The position numbers and the translations under genes were made by a program. From Planctomycetaceae bacterium (GTDB taxonomy: Bacteria > Planctomycetota > Planctomycetia > Pirellulales > Pirellulaceae), in contig QIKY01000145.1 of assembly GCA_003233175.1 (NCBI GenBank), positions 1 to 43,785 of the forward strand: a stretch of 43,785 nt of DNA, in the 5' to 3' direction. Position 1 is the stretch's first letter. Each line of letters opens with the position of its first letter. The notes below the pieces were generated by a model. It searched no databases. It was not told the DNA's origin and was given only the letters and a program-made list of their open reading frames with translations. Of this stretch, positions 42,539-43,785 are shown piece after piece.

Positions 42539-43546
42539 ATGGGAACACACTCCGACATTCCGCCGCCGATGTCTGTGCGGCAAACAGTTCGCGCGTATCT
42601 TGAATTAATTCGGGCGCCGAATGTTTTCACGGCCGCCGCCGATGTTTGCATGGGGTTTTTCTTCGTGCATGGAGGCCTCGCCCTGCCGGGAATGCTGGCT
42701 CTGTTGGTCGGCGCTTCTTGCTTGCTGTATATGGCGGGCATGGTGCTCAACGACGTGCAAGACCACGCCCTCGATCTGCAAGAAAGACCGCATCGGCCGA
42801 TCCCCTCCGGACGCATCTCGTTAGCGACCGCCCGCCGTTGCGGCTATGCCCTGCTGGCTGGCGGCGTGCTGTTGGGTTGGGCGGCCGGCTTCGCCTTTCC
42901 AGAAAACACCTGGCCGGCGCAGTGCGGCATTATCGCCACGTGCCTGGCGGTGGCGGTTGTGCTTTATGATGGGGTTTTGAAAACGACGCCCGCCGCGCCG
43001 TTGGCCATGGGCGCCTGCCGCTTGCTCAACGTGCTGCTGGGCATGAGCGGTTCGCCGCATTCGCTTGGCGGTTGGGGGCTGGCAGGGTTCGATGGCGGTC
43101 AATGGCTGGTCGCTGGCGGCATCGGCCTCTACATTGCGGGAGTCACTTGGTTCGCCCGCACCGAAGCCAAACGCAGCCAAATGTTGCCGTTGGCCTGGGG
43201 GTTGTCGGTCATGGCGGGCGGAATCGCGCTGCTGGCGTTGTTTCCCCTGGTCAGCGACTACGCCCAAAAACTACATTTCAACTCCGCGCAGTTCGCCCTC
43301 GCGCCGGAGTTCGTCTGGATGGTGTTGCTGGCGTTGTTGTCGTTCACCATTTTTCGCCGCTGCCTAAGCGCCATCTACGACCCCGCGCCCGTCCGCGTGC
43401 AGGCGGCGGTCAAACAATGCATCCTCTCGTTAATCGTGCTCGACGGCGCAATCACGCTAGCCATTGCCGGACCGCTCAACGGTTTTTTCGTGTTGCTGCT
43501 GCTCGCGCCGACGATCTTCCTCGGCCGCTGGATTTACTCGACCTAA
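42539..43546 (+). CDS. EboC-like UbiA-superfamily membrane protein
   Basis: 335 residues with about nine membrane helices. The UbiA-type catalytic motif is NDVQDHALDLQERPHRPIPSG (residues 71-91), with the aspartates that bind Mg-diphosphate. The equivalent second Asp-rich motif of true prenyltransferases is poorly kept (only SDYAQK near 238). Together with eboE nearby, this makes the EboC family, UbiA relatives of unknown chemistry, my preferred assignment. A polyprenyl transferase of quinone or lipid metabolism is the alternative. The ATG at 42539 has no clear Shine-Dalgarno; ATG 42569 is possible. A terminator-bearing repeat follows directly. Confidence 0.7.
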   Translation: MGTHSDIPPPMSVRQTVRAYLELIRAPNVFTAAADVCMGFFFVHGGLALPGMLALLVGASCLLYMAGMVLNDVQDHALDLQERPHRPIPSGRISLATARRCGYALLAGGVLLGWAAGFAFPENTWPAQCGIIATCLAVAVVLYDGVLKTTPAAPLAMGACRLLNVLLGMSGSPHSLGGWGLAGFDGGQWLVAGGIGLYIAGVTWFARTEAKRSQMLPLAWGLSVMAGGIALLALFPLVSDYAQKLHFNSAQFALAPEFVWMVLLALLSFTIFRRCLSAIYDPAPVRVQAAVKQCILSLIVLDGAITLAIAGPLNGFFVLLLLAPTIFLGRWIYST

Positions 43547-43552
43547 CAGCCT

Positions 43553-43642
43553 GTCCGCGAATAACTTACCGAATTAAAAACCCGGCATTTTGAAAATGCC
43601 GGGCTTTTTTGATCGACAACCGGTAACTTATTTACGGACGCG
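43553..43642. repeat. Terminator-bearing palindromic element, copy 2 (complete)
   Basis: Left end 43553-43571 (GTCCGCGAATAACTTACCG) and right end 43621-43642 (CGGTAACTTATTTACGGACG onward) are inverted repeats matching at 17 of 22 positions. Between them lies the hairpin-plus-T-run. The whole unit is about 90 bp and begins 7 bases after the stop codon. Confidence 0.82.
43577..43610 (+). terminator. Rho-independent terminator of the EboC-like gene
   Basis: Stem CCCGGCATT (43581-43589) and AATGCCGGG (43595-43603), 5-nt loop, then C and six T. An A-run before the stem makes it potentially bidirectional. Confidence 0.88.
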
Positions 43643-43785
43643 CCGCTGAGGACGCGTCCAAATACTATTTCGTGCAATGATGTTATGAAATCCTCGCCAA
43701 GCCGGAGGCTTGCCAGCCATTAGCCGGTGGTCGAGCGCAGCGAACACCACCGGTAGGCTACCGTAGCGAACGATGCATCCCGGCG
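43643..43785. other. Window end: short palindromes, no gene
   Basis: GCCAAGCCGGAGGCTTGCC at 43697-43715 is one small palindrome. CCGGTGGT (43724-43731) and ACCACCGG (43746-43753) form another with a 14-base loop. No coding sequence is supported in the remaining bases. Confidence 0.6.

Overview
The window reads as chromosomal DNA of a Planctomycetota bacterium, most likely a Pirellulales relative. The reasoning is family-based: it carries a DUF1549/DUF1501 pair plus a second DUF1501 gene, DUF1570, DUF1080 and Tat-exported Gfo/Idh/MocA and sugar-isomerase-like proteins, together with Kdo/LPS genes. No search was run, so all family names come from motif recognition. No tRNA, rRNA, CRISPR array, transposase or phage gene was recognised.

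Layout. 1-3726 is the 3' four-fifths of rpoC, followed by a strong terminator. 3843-7778 (minus) holds a DUF1501 gene whose stop codon directly abuts the start of a solitary type-ISP-like adenine methyltransferase. 8140-9471 is an anchored helical protein of unknown function. 9567-12027 (minus) holds an exported oxidoreductase and an exported TIM-barrel protein. 12554-21260 looks like one regulated catabolic locus: a divergent FadR-type GntR regulator, a long symmetrical operator, then five overlapping genes (HpcH aldolase fused to a bicupin, D-2-hydroxyacid dehydrogenase, SDR, sugar isomerase, frameshifted GH78 alpha-L-rhamnosidase). It plausibly releases a deoxy-sugar outside the cytoplasm and cleaves its 2-keto-3-deoxy acid to pyruvate and an aldehyde.

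21376-28083 holds a two-module iron-type ABC permease (minus), a Cys-cluster YkgJ-type protein (plus), EboE, a CtpA-type S41 protease and a multi-pass membrane protein (all minus). 28239-34724 holds the DUF1549-DUF1501 pair, a DUF1080 protein with a DASAD repeat, a DUF1570 metallopeptidase-like protein, a nitrilase-family amidohydrolase and a 69-residue membrane protein. 34813-39969 (minus) is an envelope block: kdsD and kdsC overlapping by 4 bp, then a 1006-residue OstA/LptC-like protein. 40269-43546 holds a small unknown protein, two ABC-2 permeases and an EboC/UbiA-like membrane protein.

The most distinctive content is a set of short palindromic or MITE-like repeat families, each present at least twice here. 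One carries a working-looking terminator and follows both rpoC and the EboC-like gene. One (about 70 bp) reads through in the same frame inside two unrelated proteins, giving a PGFLKK peptide. One has perfect 26-bp arms, and another copy of it sits where the ribosome binding site of the OstA-like gene should be. One (about 80 bp) has GTTGGAGT ends. These, the operator at 13448-13499 and the mirror-image -10 boxes at 40111-40211 are the signals most worth following up.
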